Positions 37,397 through 46,680 are shown, numbered from the stretch's first letter. The stretch: 64,000 nucleotides of DNA from Paenarthrobacter nitroguajacolicus JCM 14115 (GCA_001313365.1 BBFS01000008.1:19404-83403), one strand, 5' to 3'. Numbers and translations: made by a program. The notes: generated by a model not told the origin, from the sequence alone.

Positions 37397-38146
37397 TCAG
37401 CGGGCAGTGGAATGCGGCGCTGGGCGGTGGCTGATCAGGCGCTGGACGCTGACGACCTCTGAACCCAGCGTGGACAGGTGCTTGGTAAGGTCAGCTCCTG
37501 CAGCAAGCAACGATTCGGTGCTCATCGGTGCAAGTGCGTCCAAAATGAACAAAGCTGAGGTGGTCTCGTCACGCAATTGCGTGCGGCGGCCTTGACGCCA
37601 ATTCCATCGACGGCAGGTGACGCCGTCGTCGTCGCACCAGAGAACTTCACCGGCGTCGGGGTATTCGACGACCGGTTCTCCGCTGGCTATGGTGTCGAAA
37701 GGTTCCTGGCCCGTCGCACGAACCAGTCGTGGTGCCCCCCCGCTGTATCGGGCGAGGTCTTCGCCGCCGAGCGGGATCTGGTGCATGACCGAGATTGCGT
37801 TGTAAAGGTCCGTGAGCCTGTTGACCCTCGGGAGGCCCGCATCCGCCCGCCGAACCAATGCTTCAAGGCTGTTACGTGTGCGGTTGGGCTTGGCGCCGAA
37901 GGCTTGGTACGCCTCCCGCCATGCGGCAATGTGCGGAAGGTGTTCGGCCTTCTGCTCGCTCAGGGCTGTCCGGGCACCTTCCTCAGCCTGCTCCAGCAAG
38001 GCCTTGCTTGCTTCATCGCTGGCCCCCCCGGGGACGAGGCCATCGACCGCAATCAGCAGGGCCCGGTAGTCGGGTCGAAGTTCGAAAACAGCGGGTTCAA
38101 CCTGGGCGGCGTCCAGGGTTTCCTGAAGGGCTTGGGTACTAGGCAT
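37397..38146 (-). CDS. B3/4 domain protein (tRNA-editing-like)
   Basis: Stand-alone B3/4 fold, the editing-site domain of phenylalanyl-tRNA synthetase beta. Intact frame from ATG 38146 (MPSTQALQETLDAAQVEPAV; GGGAGG upstream), 249 residues. ELRPDYRALLIAVDGLV, HIAAWREAYQAFGAKPNRTR (the conserved W..AY..FG motif), NSLEALVRRADAG, PRVNRLTDLYNAISVMHQIP, GEDLARYSGGAPRLVRATG, GEVLWCDDDGVTCRRWNWRQ, and the end RPAPHSTAR. Such proteins probably deacylate mischarged tRNA or modify amino-acid substrates. It overlaps the XRE-cupin stop by 8 nt. A truncated second copy is at 45350-45668. Confidence 0.88.
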   Translation of the reverse strand: MPSTQALQETLDAAQVEPAVFELRPDYRALLIAVDGLVPGGASDEASKALLEQAEEGARTALSEQKAEHLPHIAAWREAYQAFGAKPNRTRNSLEALVRRADAGLPRVNRLTDLYNAISVMHQIPLGGEDLARYSGGAPRLVRATGQEPFDTIASGEPVVEYPDAGEVLWCDDDGVTCRRWNWRQGRRTQLRDETTSALFILDALAPMSTESLLAAGADLTKHLSTLGSEVVSVQRLISHRPAPHSTAR

Positions 38147-38745
38147 TGCCTGCCTCCCGATGGCCTGAACCGACACCGCGTTCAAAGACAGCGAGGGAGA
38201 ACCGTGCCGGTTCGGAGGTGCTGTTGCTGTAAGAGTGGGCTACGTCCCCCGGGGGGAAAGTGACCGAGTCCCCCCCGACTTCGAGGATGATCGTTTGGTC
38301 CGCAATGCCCACCATGACGGTGCCTTGTTGAACCTGCAGGAGTTCCTTGGTGCCGGGAGTATGTGCTTCGCTTGAGTGCTGGTCGCCTGGTCCGAGGATC
38401 CAGTCCCACAACTCCACTACTTCCGGTGGAGCTGTTCCGCCGACCAGCACGCCGCGTCCGCCCGAATCGCTGCTCCACAGCACGGCACCTTCACCCTTGC
38501 GGGTCACTGTGACGGCCTTGGCTCGGGCGACTGGACCAGGTCCGGCAGCCCGACGCCCAAGCATCGCTGATCCTTAGCAGAGTGCCGACGCTTGGATTCA
38601 TGGTTGCTTGCTCGACGTTGACCAGCATGCGGCGGCTAACGCCCGCCGCTTCGGCCAGTTGATCCAGTGTCATACGGCGGGCCAGGCGCTCCTGCTTCAC
38701 CCGCGTGCCGATGGCCGAAGCCAAAGTTGCGATGTTTTCATCCAT
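38139..38745 (-). CDS. XRE-family regulator with cupin domain (frame break)
   Basis: Repressor with N-terminal helix-turn-helix and C-terminal sensory cupin. ATG 38745: MDENIATLASAIGTRVKQER, helix-turn-helix MTLDQLAEAAGVSRRMLVNV then EQATMNPSVGTLLRISDA. After a break near 38560: VTRKGEGAVLWSSDSGGRGV, VELWDWILGPGDQHSSEAHT, GTKELLQVQQGTVMVGIADQ, and cupin motif 2 DSVTFPPGDVAHSYSN, ending GHREAGNA. About 200 residues. No Shine-Dalgarno is seen before the ATG. A perfect palindrome (38759-38773) lies 14 bp upstream, so autorepression is likely. First gene of a run with the B3/4 protein and the PLP enzyme. Confidence 0.88.
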
Positions 38746-38758
38746 GAATGCAGCATAC

Positions 38759-38773
38759 TGCACTTAGAGTGCA
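38759..38773. promoter_or_regulatory. Palindromic operator TGCACTTAGAGTGCA
   Basis: Perfect 6-3-6 inverted repeat directly upstream of the XRE-cupin start. An almost identical site, TGCACTTATAGTGCA, lies at the same distance from the truncated B3/4 paralogue at 45668. The flanking CATAC is shared, which argues for a conserved promoter-operator unit. Confidence 0.7.
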
Positions 38774-38896
38774 CTTTCAATGGGTATCGATCCCGGAATC
38801 GTTGACAGATTCCTTTGCCTGTTCCTGGCACAGCCGGGAGTGGCAGAAAGATAGCGCCCATGAGATATGTTGTTCTCAACAATTAAGGTAAGGCTT

Positions 38897-39833
38897 ATGG
38901 ATCCCTATCAACTCAGCGTCTTGCGCGAGCTCGGCGATCACGGCAGTGTGGCCGCTACGGCACGCGCTCTTGGCGTGAGCCCCTCGGCGGTCTCCCAGTC
39001 ACTCGCTGCACTTCAACGTAAGTTCAAGGCACCCCTCACTCAGAAACGGGGGGGCGATCCGTTGAACTCACTGATGCCGGTCAGGCCCTGGCGGTAGCTG
39101 CAATCGCTGTTTCCGAGGCGATCACCCGCGCTGAAGCAACGGTGGATGAGTTTGTCGGAGGCATCGATCGGACCGTGCGCGTCAGTGCTTTCCACAGCGC
39201 AGCGATGACGTTCTTCCCCCCCGAGTTGGCTGCCTTGGAACACACGGAAGGATTCCCAGTGGTTGAATGCGTCGATGAAGACGTCGACCGTGTTTCGTTC
39301 CCCCCCGCTCTGACGGCCAGTTACGACATTGTGATCGGCCACAGAATGAGTCACACACCCCCCCGTGGCCCAGGGACAGGCTTGCCGTGTTGTCGTTGTT
39401 GCGGGAACCTATGGACGTGGCAATGCACTCGTCCCATGATCTGGCGATGAAGAGGACGCTGAAACCTTCTGACTTGGTGGGAACGACGTGGATTTCCACC
39501 CATGCTGGTTTCTCACCGGCCGACATGCTCGACGCAGTAGCCGCTGCGGCCGGGTATCCGATGCGCGTTGTGCACAGGATCAATGACTTCAGCACTGCCG
39601 CGGCCATGGTGTCCGAAAGTGGACACCTTGCATTGCTGCCCCGGCATACCGTTCGGATTCCTGCATCCCAGGACGTCGTCCTGCGTCCGCTCGAAGGCGT
39701 GCAAACAGTTCGCCACGTGGACATGCTGGTCCGCCCCGAACGGGTAGTTCACCGGGCAGTGGCTGTCGTTATCGATGCTTTGCGCGGGATCGCCCAATCA
39801 CATGTTCAAACCCCCCCTCAGTCAGGAGCGCCC
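38897..39833 (+). CDS. LysR-family transcriptional regulator (frame breaks, 3' end unresolved)
   Basis: Start MDPYQLSVLRELGDHGSVAA at 38897 with AAGG upstream. Winged helix-turn-helix VAATARALGVSPSAVSQSLA, then LQRKFKAPLTQKRG. After a break near 39055: ALAVAAIAVSEAITRAEATV, TVRVSAFHSAAMTFFP, SYDIVIGHRMSHTP. In a third frame: AVLSLLREPMDVAMHSSHDL (broken at 39360-39390), SGHLALLPRHTVRIPASQDV. About 310 residues. The last frame runs without a stop into the Lrp gene; a hidden base loss near the 7-C run at about 39811 is the likely cause, so the end given is the Lrp start. Target genes unknown; the neighbours suggest amino-acid metabolism. Confidence 0.8.
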
Positions 39834-40292
39834 ATGCCCAAGAATCCACGCGATGAGATAGACGCGCAGATTCTTGCCGAGCTTCGTCGAAACGCCCGCA
39901 TCAGCTTGGCTCAACTTGGCGGGAAGGTGCTGCTTTCCCGTAACGCTGTGCGGCAGCGAATCGAACGGCTTGAACGGGACGGCTTCATCAACGGTTACAC
40001 CATCAAGGAATCCGCTGGGAACGGGGCGCCCACAGTCAACGCCGTGCTCCTGATTCAGCGTCAGGACAGGATGAGGGGTGGTGACGTCATCGCCGGGTTG
40101 CGGGCGATTCCGGAAATTACCACCTGCGACGTCGTGAGTGGGGGGGAGCTTGATCTGATCGCCAGGGTGGAGGCACCTGATGCAGCCAGGATCCAGGAAA
40201 TCTGGCGGCAGGTTTCAGAGTTTCCCGGAGTCCGCGACACAACCACTGCTTTGTCCCTCTCGACTGTGATAGACAGGCAGACTCCACGCTGA
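39834..40292 (+). CDS. Lrp/AsnC-family transcriptional regulator
   Basis: Amino-acid-responsive regulator. ATG 39834 with CAGGAGCG upstream. MPKNPRDEIDAQILAELRRN, helix-turn-helix QLGGKVLLSRNAVRQRIERL then ERDGFINGYTI, and the RAM/AsnC ligand domain from VNAVLLIQRQDRMRGG through EITTCDVVSGGELDLIARVE to PGVRDTTTALSLSTVIDRQT. 152 residues, intact. It is followed 31 bp later by the convergent stop of aspA. A role in sensing an aspartate-family amino acid for the aspA-ALDH-hom operon is inferred from position. Confidence 0.9.
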   Translation: MPKNPRDEIDAQILAELRRNARISLAQLGGKVLLSRNAVRQRIERLERDGFINGYTIKESAGNGAPTVNAVLLIQRQDRMRGGDVIAGLRAIPEITTCDVVSGGELDLIARVEAPDAARIQEIWRQVSEFPGVRDTTTALSLSTVIDRQTPR

Positions 40293-40323
40293 GGGGGCGC
40301 TGATACCGAGCTTGTGGCCCGAA

Positions 40324-41709
40324 TCAGACGCCCATTAAGGCCTCAGCCTGCCCGGGGGAGGAGCAGTCCTTCGGTGACGGCGAGGTCCATGACACTGTGC
40401 CTGAAGCAAGGGCGCGGTGTGCGAGGTCTGCCGCCACTGCATAGCCCAGCAACGGGAGCAGCGCAGTGGCCTGCGCTGTGGACGCCCTAGCCCGGGAGCG
40501 CAGCAAAGCCTCGTTCGCTTCAATGCCTTCCACGCAAAGGTCCCGCAGAACGTCGGCACCGTTGGTCAGCCAGCTCACTGATTGGAGCAGGGCGTGAGCT
40601 ATGGCCGGTTCGAACGCGTTCAGCTGAAGCTGTCCGTTTTCTGCTGCCATGGTTACAGTTACGTCAGCTCCGGAGACGAAGAAGGCGATCTGGTTGACGA
40701 CCTCGGGAACCACGGGGTTGACCTTGCCGGGCATGATCGAGGAGCCCGCTTGGCGCGGAGGCAATCGAATCTCGGCCAGTCCTGTTTGCGGGCCACTGGA
40801 GAGCAGCCGCAAGTCACTGCAGATCTTGGAGAGCTTGATGGCGGTGCGCTTGAGCGCTCCGGAGAACGTCATGAAGGCGCCGGTGTCCCACGTTGCTTCG
40901 ACGAAGTCGTGGGCACGGACCAGCGTCACGCCGCTCACGGCTGAAAGCTTGTCGATGACACGCTCAACATACAGTGGATCGGCGGTGATGCCGGTGCCGA
41001 TGGCGGTGGCACCCAGACTGCACTCGAGCAAAAGGGCGGCCGCCTCGCGTAGTCTGCGTTGGTCTTCTTCCAGCGTGACCGAGAACGCGGTGAACTCTTG
41101 TCCGAGGGTCATGGGCACCGCATCCTGCAACTGCGTGCGGCCAACCTTCGGGATGGATGAGAACGCCCGCCCCCCCGTTCGGCGAACGCAGCCGAAAGCA
41201 GGGCCAGACGCTCCAGTAGATCTTCCAAGGCGAACACGAGGGCAAGGCGCACTGCCGTCGGGTAGACGTCGTTGGTGGACTGGCATTTGTTTACGTGCCC
41301 GATGGGGGTCGACCGCATCGTAGAAGCCTCGGGGATGGCCTAATGCTTCCAGGGCGAGGTTGGCGATGACCTCGTTGGCGTTCATATTGGTGGAAGTCCC
41401 GGCGCCGCCTTGGATGACGTCCACCGGAAAAGCGTGGTCGACGTCGCCTGAGGCCACAGTGTCACAGGCTGCAACGATGGCGTGGCCAATGTCTGCCGGG
41501 ATCAGGCACAACTCGGTGTTGGTCAGCGCCGCAGCCTTTTTGACATACGCCAGTGCCCGGACCAGGTGCCGGTGGGTTCCCAGTTGGATGCCGCTGATGG
41601 GGAAGTTGAGGATGGCCCGTTCAGTATGGATTCCCCCCCACAGGGCGGACCTGGGGACCGCCAAGGTCCCCCCCAGGCTGTCCTGTTCAATTCTCACGCC
41701 TGCGGTCAT
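40324..41709 (-). CDS. aspA: Aspartate ammonia-lyase (fumarase/aspartase family; frame breaks)
   Basis: Converts L-aspartate to fumarate and ammonia. Start [20 protein letters not shown] at 41709 overlaps the ALDH stop by ATGA. ALAYVKKAAALTNTELCLIP, GDVDHAFPVDVIQGGAGTST (family GGAGTS), NMNANEVIANLALEALG, KVGRTQLQDAVPMTLGQEF, the signature GSSIMPGKVNPVVPEVVNQI (mobile catalytic loop), NAFEPAIAHALLQS, ending EALMGV. The family QLQLN position (GQLQLNAFEP) favours aspartase or fumarase C; context with ALDH and hom favours aspartase. Breaks near 41310, 41170 and 40390. About 465 residues. Confidence 0.85.
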   Translation of the reverse strand: MTAGVRIEQDSLGGTLAVPRSALWGGIHTERAILNFPISGIQLGTHRHLVRALAYVKKAAALTNTELCLIPADIGHAIVAACDTVASGDVDHAFPVDVIQGGAGTSTNMNANEVIANLALEALGHPRGFYDAVDPHRARKQMPVHQRRLPDGSAPCPRVRLGRSTGASGPAFGCVRRTGGRAFSSIPKVGRTQLQDAVPMTLGQEFTAFSVTLEEDQRRLREAAALLLECSLGATAIGTGITADPLYVERVIDKLSAVSGVTLVRAHDFVEATWDTGAFMTFSGALKRTAIKLSKICSDLRLLSSGPQTGLAEIRLPPRQAGSSIMPGKVNPVVPEVVNQIAFFVSGADVTVTMAAENGQLQLNAFEPAIAHALLQSVSWLTNGADVLRDLCVEGIEANEALLRSRARASTAQATALLPLLGYAVAADLAHRALASGTVSWTSPSPKDCSSPGQAEALMGV

Positions 41710-43133
41710 GAGGCGATCGCGATGACTTTGGGCTGGGTCATTTCCTCGTAGGCGAAGTGGACACCTTCGCGGCCCATGCTGCCGTATTTTGAACCGCCGA
41801 ACGGCATTGCGTCGTGCCGGTAGTCCGAGGAGTCGTTGATCATGACGCCGCCTGCGTCGATTGCCTTGGCGGTTGCCAGGGCTCGGCCCAGGTCCTTAGT
41901 GAATACCCCGGCCTGCAGGGCGTATTCGCTGTCGTTGGCCAGCTCGATGGCTTCCTCAGGGGGGGAGTCGAACGGCTCCACCAGGACTACGGGGGGGGCA
42001 AACAGTTCCTCGCTCCATGCCTCACAGTTGCGGGGGACGCCCGTGAGCACAGCGGGCGTCAGGACCGGCCCGTTCAGGGTTCCGCCAGTGAGTAGCTGTG
42101 CCCCGGCTACGACGGCGTCATCGATCTTCCGCTTCGCTTCGACAGCGGAGCCGTTGCTGATCATGGGTCCGACGTCGGTTTGTTCGTTGCGCGGGTCGCC
42201 GGTTTTCAAAGCCGCCGTTTGGGCGACGAAGTCCTTAAGGAAGGCAGCGAAGACAGTCCTTTGGACAAGGATTCGCTGGGCGCCGATGCAGTTCTGTCCG
42301 GCAGCCAGAAGGAGCCGGAGACACAGGCTTCGACGGCGGTGGCAAGGTCGGCGTCGTCGAACACGATGACAGGCGCGTTGCCGCCGAGTTCCATGGACAA
42401 GCGCTTAATACCGGCGTTCGCCGCGATCGCACGCCCGGTGGCAAAACCTCCTGTGAAGGAAACCATGCGGACCAGCTTGGAGGAGATGATGGTCTGCGCG
42501 ATCGTGCGATCACCCAGGACCACGGTAACGAACTCCGCCGGCAGCCCGGCCTCACGCAGCAGGTCCACCAGGAGGATGGCTGTCAACGGAGTCAGCTGCG
42601 ACGGCTTCAGGATCACGGTATTGCCGCCGGCAATCGCGGGGGGGCCGAGCTTGTGGGCCACCAAGTTCAAAGCGTCGTTGTAAGGGGGTAATGGCCGCAA
42701 TGAGTCCCAGCGGTTCACGGGTGAACCAACCCTGCCGGTTCTCGGAGCCTGCGAAGGAGTCGAACGGGACTACTTCGCCGACGTTTCGGCGCGTCTCCGC
42801 TGCCGAGAGCTTGAGGGTGTTGACGGCCCGCGCGACTTCCTTGCGTGCCTGTTTGATGGTTTTGCCGGCTTCGGCAACGATCAGTTCCGAGACTTTTTGG
42901 GAGCGCTCCTGAAGAAGGTCCGCGGCGGTGTCCAGGATCCGGCCCCGCTCGTGACGGGGCATGGCGGCCGCTGCCGGCGTGGCGGAAGCGGCACGGATCA
43001 GTTCCACCTGTACATCTGCCTCGCTGCACTGGGGGGGCAAGGTTGCCAATACGGAACCGTCAAACTTGTTGTGCACCACCAGATCGTGAGTGGTCACTGG
43101 GGAGTTGGCTTCGGCAATCGCTGTTTCAGGCAC
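41706..43133 (-). CDS. Aldehyde dehydrogenase, semialdehyde type (frame breaks)
   Basis: NAD(P)-dependent oxidation of an aldehyde to an acid. GTG 43133 with AAAGGAGCC upstream, overlapping the hom stop by 8 nt. [60 protein letters not shown], cofactor-binding [38 protein letters not shown] (family FTGS), the Glu in [19 protein letters not shown], the Cys in [14 protein letters not shown] (third frame), [11 protein letters not shown], and [20 protein letters not shown]. End [10 protein letters not shown]. About 480 residues. In this operon the natural substrate would be L-aspartate 4-semialdehyde, giving L-aspartate; that is inference from neighbours. Confidence 0.87.
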
Positions 43134-44176
43134 GGACGGCTCCTTTGACGAATTCGTTGACGGCCATGATGTCCGAGATGAGGGCGTAGGCGGTCTCCAC
43201 ACGGCCAGCGCCCGGGCCGGATACGGTGACTGCCCCCGAGCAGATCGGTGGTGAAAGACACGGCGTTGGTGGCACCGGAAATGCCGGCGAGCGGGTGGTC
43301 GGCCTGCAGGGCGATCGGCTTGACGGTGGCAACGACCCGGCCGTCTGCTTCACGGCGGGCTTCGCCGATCAGCTTCCAGCGATGTCCGCTTGCCAACGCC
43401 TTGGCCACGTCATCACTCTTGATGTCCTGAATGCCGGTGGTTTCTACATCGCTGGGGTTCATGCTGGCCCCGAGCAGTTCGTTGGCCAGAATGGCGACCT
43501 TGAGCCGGACGTCGGAGCCGCCGATGTCCGCGGTCGGGTCAGCCTCCGCGTAGCCGAGATCCTGGGCTTCGGCGATAGCCTCGTCCAAACGCAAACCGGC
43601 TTCCATGCGGCCCAGCACATAATTGCTGGTTCCATTCAGGATGCCTTGGACTGCCGTCAGCTCGAGACCTCCGAGCATCTTGTGTGCCAGGCGGATCACT
43701 GGCGTACCGCTCATGACGGCGCCTTCGTATTCGAAGCGGACGCCGTTGCTTGCAGCGAGTTTGCTCAGTTCAGGGCCCCCCCGGAGAGCGACGGGACTTG
43801 TTGGTGGTCACCACGTGCTTGCCCGACTCGATGGCCCACCTTACGTGCGAGACGGCCGGTTCGCCGTCGATTGGGCTGGTGAAGGTTGCTTCGACGACGA
43901 TATCGGCGGGGGCTGTTCTTGATGACGTCTTCATTTCGGGGGGTCGGAGCTGCCGCCGGGGGAGCCCGTCGAAGGAGGTCCCGCGGGGCATGGCCAGGAC
44001 GGCTGCAAGGTCGATGCCGTCGCCTGGACGAGTGATCCGAAGGCCAGGTCGGTGATGGCTACGACGCGGAGCTCGAATCCGAGGGAAGCGAAGCGCTGTG
44101 GTTCGTCGCGGATCAGTTCGGCCAGGGCGCGGTTAACGCCTCCGAAACCAATCAGGGCCAGGTTGTAAGTAGTCAC
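43126..44176 (-). CDS. hom: Homoserine dehydrogenase (frame breaks)
   Basis: Interconverts L-homoserine and L-aspartate 4-semialdehyde with NAD(P). GTG 44176 with CCAAGGAGATCCC upstream. NAD-binding MTTYNLALIGFGGVNRALAE, the DIVVEATFTSPIDGEPAVSH segment, GKHVVTTNKS (Lys), EYEGAVMSGTPVIRLA, the diagnostic ILNGTSNYVLGRMEAGLRLD, QDLGYAEADPTADIGGSDVR (catalytic Asp/Lys region), ending EFVKGAVRA. No C-terminal ACT domain, so a short about 345-residue form without feedback regulation by threonine. Breaks near 44010, 43945, 43780 and 43225. First gene of hom-ALDH-aspA. Lack of ACT and the partners suggest a catabolic, homoserine-oxidising role. Confidence 0.88.
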
Positions 44177-44341
44177 GGGATCTCCTTGGTAGGGCGGTGA
44201 TGCTGTCCTTCAAGCCTCGTTCCCGGGTGTGTCAGTTACCTAGGTACGAATCGACTGTCCGGGATGCCGAAACGCCCAAAAATGCGGGTAGTTTGGCCGC
44301 ATCGGCCATTGGCCCGACGCCCCCCCGGAATCTTCACGGAA

Positions 44342-44384
44342 AGGCAAAAGCGGCCTTTCACGAATGTGTAAAAGGCCGCTTTGC
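44342..44384. terminator. Terminator downstream of RhtA-like gene
   Basis: GGCAAAAGCGGCCTTT pairs with AAAGGCCGCTTTGCC around a loop GAATGTGT. In minus direction it ends with TTTTGCCTTT, 29 nt after the DMT transporter stop, upstream of the hom promoter. Confidence 0.8.
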
Positions 44385-44412
44385 CTGGGTCAGGGTTGCG
44401 GTGGACTGTGTT

Positions 44413-45294
44413 TCACGCCTGTACAGGCGCAGATGTGTGGAGCTGCTGTTGGCGGCGTCCTCCTCGTTGTGCTGCCGCGCCCGCGAAGATGACCAGCAGG
44501 ATTCCCGCGAATTGGAGAGCCGAAGGGGGACTGGGCGAGCACGACCATACCCAGCAGGAGGCCGATGGCCGGCTCCAATGCCAGCAGGGTGCCGAACGCT
44601 GTGTGCGTCATCCGACGAAGCGCCCGCATTTCCAGGATGTAGGGCAGCACTGGTATCAATACTGCCAGGGCGGCAGCCACGGCAACGAGTTCCCAAGTGA
44701 TGTGGCCGAAGGCCTGCGGCAGCCCGAACGGTGTCACAACCACGGCTGCCATAGGAATGGTCAACGCCAGACCACCGATTCCGCTGAACCGGTCACCGAC
44801 TTTTTGGGTCAACAGAACGTAGGCCGCCCAGCCGACCGCGCCCATGGCAGCAAAACCAACGCCGATCAGGTCTACTTCGCCGGCCCAAGGTTCGGTGAGC
44901 AGGAGGACGCCTGCCAGTGCAGTTGCAGGCAAGACCAATGATCGAACGCCCCCCCGCCCGCGAAGTGCGGCGACGCTGAGCGGGCCAAGGAATTCAATGG
45001 CGACAGCGGTGCCAAGCGGAAGACGTTCCATGGCGGCGAGGAACGTCACTGACATCAGTCCAACGGCGATGCCAAGACCCAGTACGGCCGGGGCGTCACG
45101 AAGGCGGAGGGACTTCAGCGGCGGGCGGGCCAAGAGCAGCAGGATGAGCGCGCCCATGCTTAGCCGAAGCCACGCCGTACCGATGGTCCGAGCGTCGGCA
45201 TCAATCCTGCGGACAGGGCAGAGCCAAGCTGGATGGAAAACATGGCTGCTATTGTCAGCGCCCACGGTGGTATTGCGCGGTTGGAAGTGGTCAT
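44413..45294 (-). CDS. EamA/DMT transporter, RhtA-like (frame breaks)
   Basis: Ten-TM exporter; RhtA of E. coli exports threonine and homoserine. Start MTTSNRAIPPWALTIAAMFS at 45294. GTAWLRLSMGALILLLLARP, AVLGLGIAVGLMSVTFLAAM, ERLPLGTAVAIEFLGPLSVA (the EamA signature: PLGTA..EFLGPL), GVGFAAMGAVGWAAYVLLTQ, KVGDRFSGIGGLALTIPMAA, LVAVAAALAVLIPVLPYILE, MTHTAFGTLLALEPAIGLLL, then QFAGILLVIFAGAAAQRGGR in another frame, ending HTSAPVQA. Breaks near 45200 and 44520. About 292 residues. Position between the hom operon and an ArgP-like regulator supports amino-acid export. Confidence 0.87.
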
Positions 45295-45349
45295 TGTTGG
45301 TTCCCCTCGGTCGGGCATCCACTGCTTGCACGCAACCTCGGAGGCCCGG

Positions 45350-45668
45350 TCACGTCAGGGTGGCTTTGTTGATGAGATGGTCTGTGATGGAGATGTCGGG
45401 CCCCCCCAGCCGGCCAGATGGGTTGCCAGTTCCTCGACGGCCGCCTGCAGGGCCTCAGTGCTAACAGGGTCCAGGGCATCCCGGATGAACAACGCGCTGG
45501 AGGTTTCGTCCCGTAGCTGTGTCCGCCGGCCTTGCCGCCAGTTCCACCGTCGACAAGTCACGCCGTCGTCGTCGCACCAGATGACTTCACCTGGTTCGGG
45601 ATACTCGACGACGGCCTCACCGTTGGCTGCTCAATGCGGCTGGCGTCCACGAGAGTTGGAGTTTCCAT
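45350..45668 (-). pseudogene. Truncated paralogue of the B3/4-domain gene
   Basis: Encodes METPTLVDASRIEQPT and then only the C-terminal part of the 37397-38146 protein: after a frame repair GEVIWCDDDGVTCRRWNWRQ, GRRTQLRDETSSALFIRDAL, DPVSTEALQAAVEELATHLA, ending near HLINKATLT. The core B3/4 substrate region (roughly residues 15-165 of the full copy) is missing, so it cannot be functional as an editing domain. It keeps a start codon and the TGCACTTATAGTGCA operator, and lies directly upstream of the RhtA-like gene, so it may now serve as a leader ORF. Confidence 0.6.
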
Positions 45669-45681
45669 AAAGGCATCATAC

Positions 45682-45696
45682 TGCACTTATAGTGCA
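45682..45696. promoter_or_regulatory. Palindromic operator TGCACTTATAGTGCA
   Basis: Perfect 6-3-6 inverted repeat 14 bp upstream of the ATG at 45668, the same spacing as at 38759. In minus direction it contains TATAAG, which could be the -10 element, so a bound repressor would block the promoter of the B3/4 remnant and the RhtA-like exporter. Confidence 0.7.
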
Positions 45697-45709
45697 TCAT
45701 GGAAGAAAA

Positions 45710-46586
45710 TCAGATTTGGCGCAGCTTACTGCCGGCCGCCGGACGGCTCCAGTGATTCGTTCGAGCCGTGGTGAGGCCATTGACCAGCACTGCCAGTACA
45801 GCGCTACGTCATTTGGGGTTCCGGGGAGGGGGACCAGGCCTCGGGGGCAGGTCCTGCTGGAGTTGCTGCTCGGGGATCATGCCCCCCATCCCAGTCCGGC
45901 GCATGCGGCCGTAAGGAACGCTTCGGAGGAAGGGACGGTATGGGTTGGGGGGAAAGTGTTCAACACCCTGGGAACGAAGGAAACGGTGCTGCATGTCATC
46001 GTTGGTGCTGAAGCGGAGCATCGGCATTTCCGACCAGTTCACCCCATCAGAAGCTTCGTGCCGTTGCCGCAGTGCGGGCGAGGCGGCCGGGACATAGCGC
46101 ATTACGCCGAGCGACTCTGCCCGGCATCCCCCCCGACGGCTTTCGGATCGGTGGTGACTGCCCCCCCAGTACGTCTCCTTGGCGCAGTAACCGGCTGCTA
46201 TGGTCTTGGTCTTCGATGTGTAGGTCCAGCACTGCATCCGACCATGTGGCTGCATCGTGCAGAACAGGGATAAACCACGTGGCGAGCGAATCGGCGTTTA
46301 CGGCGAGGGCAACAATGGCCCGTCCTTCAGGGCCTTGGCCCAACGACTGCAGGGCGTCTGCCTCCAGCGCCTGAATCTGTCGGGCTGTGCGCAAGAGTAC
46401 GGCGCCGGCTTCCGTGGGGGGGCTGCTCGGCAGGCTGCGGCGGACCAGTATTTGCCCGGCGGAGGTTTCCAAGGCTTTTATGCGTTGGCTGACAGCGGAA
46501 GGCGTGATGCCGAGCAGGGTCGCGGCAGCATCGAACGATCCGGTCTCGACGATGGCGCTCAGAGCCTTCAGATGTTCGAAGTTCAT
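45710..46586 (-). CDS. ArgP/IciA-type LysR regulator (frame breaks)
   Basis: LysR regulator of the ArgP group, which usually controls the lysine/arginine exporter LysE. Start MNFEHLKALSAIVETGSFDA at 46586. Helix-turn-helix DAAATLLGITPSAVSQRIKA then LETSAGQILVRRSLP. TEAGAVLLRTARQIQALEAD, VALAVNADSLATWFIPVLHD (ArgP-type VNADSLATW), LHIEDQDHSSRLLRQGDVLG. In another frame after about 46145: GGCRAESLGVMRYVPAASPA, HRFLRSQGVEHFPP, GGMIPEQQLQQDLP. The C terminus is unresolved; the stop at 45710 is a best guess. About 295 residues. No lysE is adjacent; the RhtA-like exporter downstream is a candidate target. Confidence 0.82.
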
Positions 46587-46680
46587 GGTCTAAACGTGAA
46601 TACCTTGGTGTGGTTTGGGTCCTGCCTCTGTGCGCCGCCGGGACTCGACGGCCCGCACCTGGGCGGGATTGATGTGTTGA

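Noticed and set aside
39387..40292. Single ORF fusing a LysR C terminus to an Lrp/AsnC protein
   Set aside because: The Lrp part has its own ATG and CAGGAG site, normal length and a full domain. The lack of a LysR stop is best explained by a lost base near a 7-C run.
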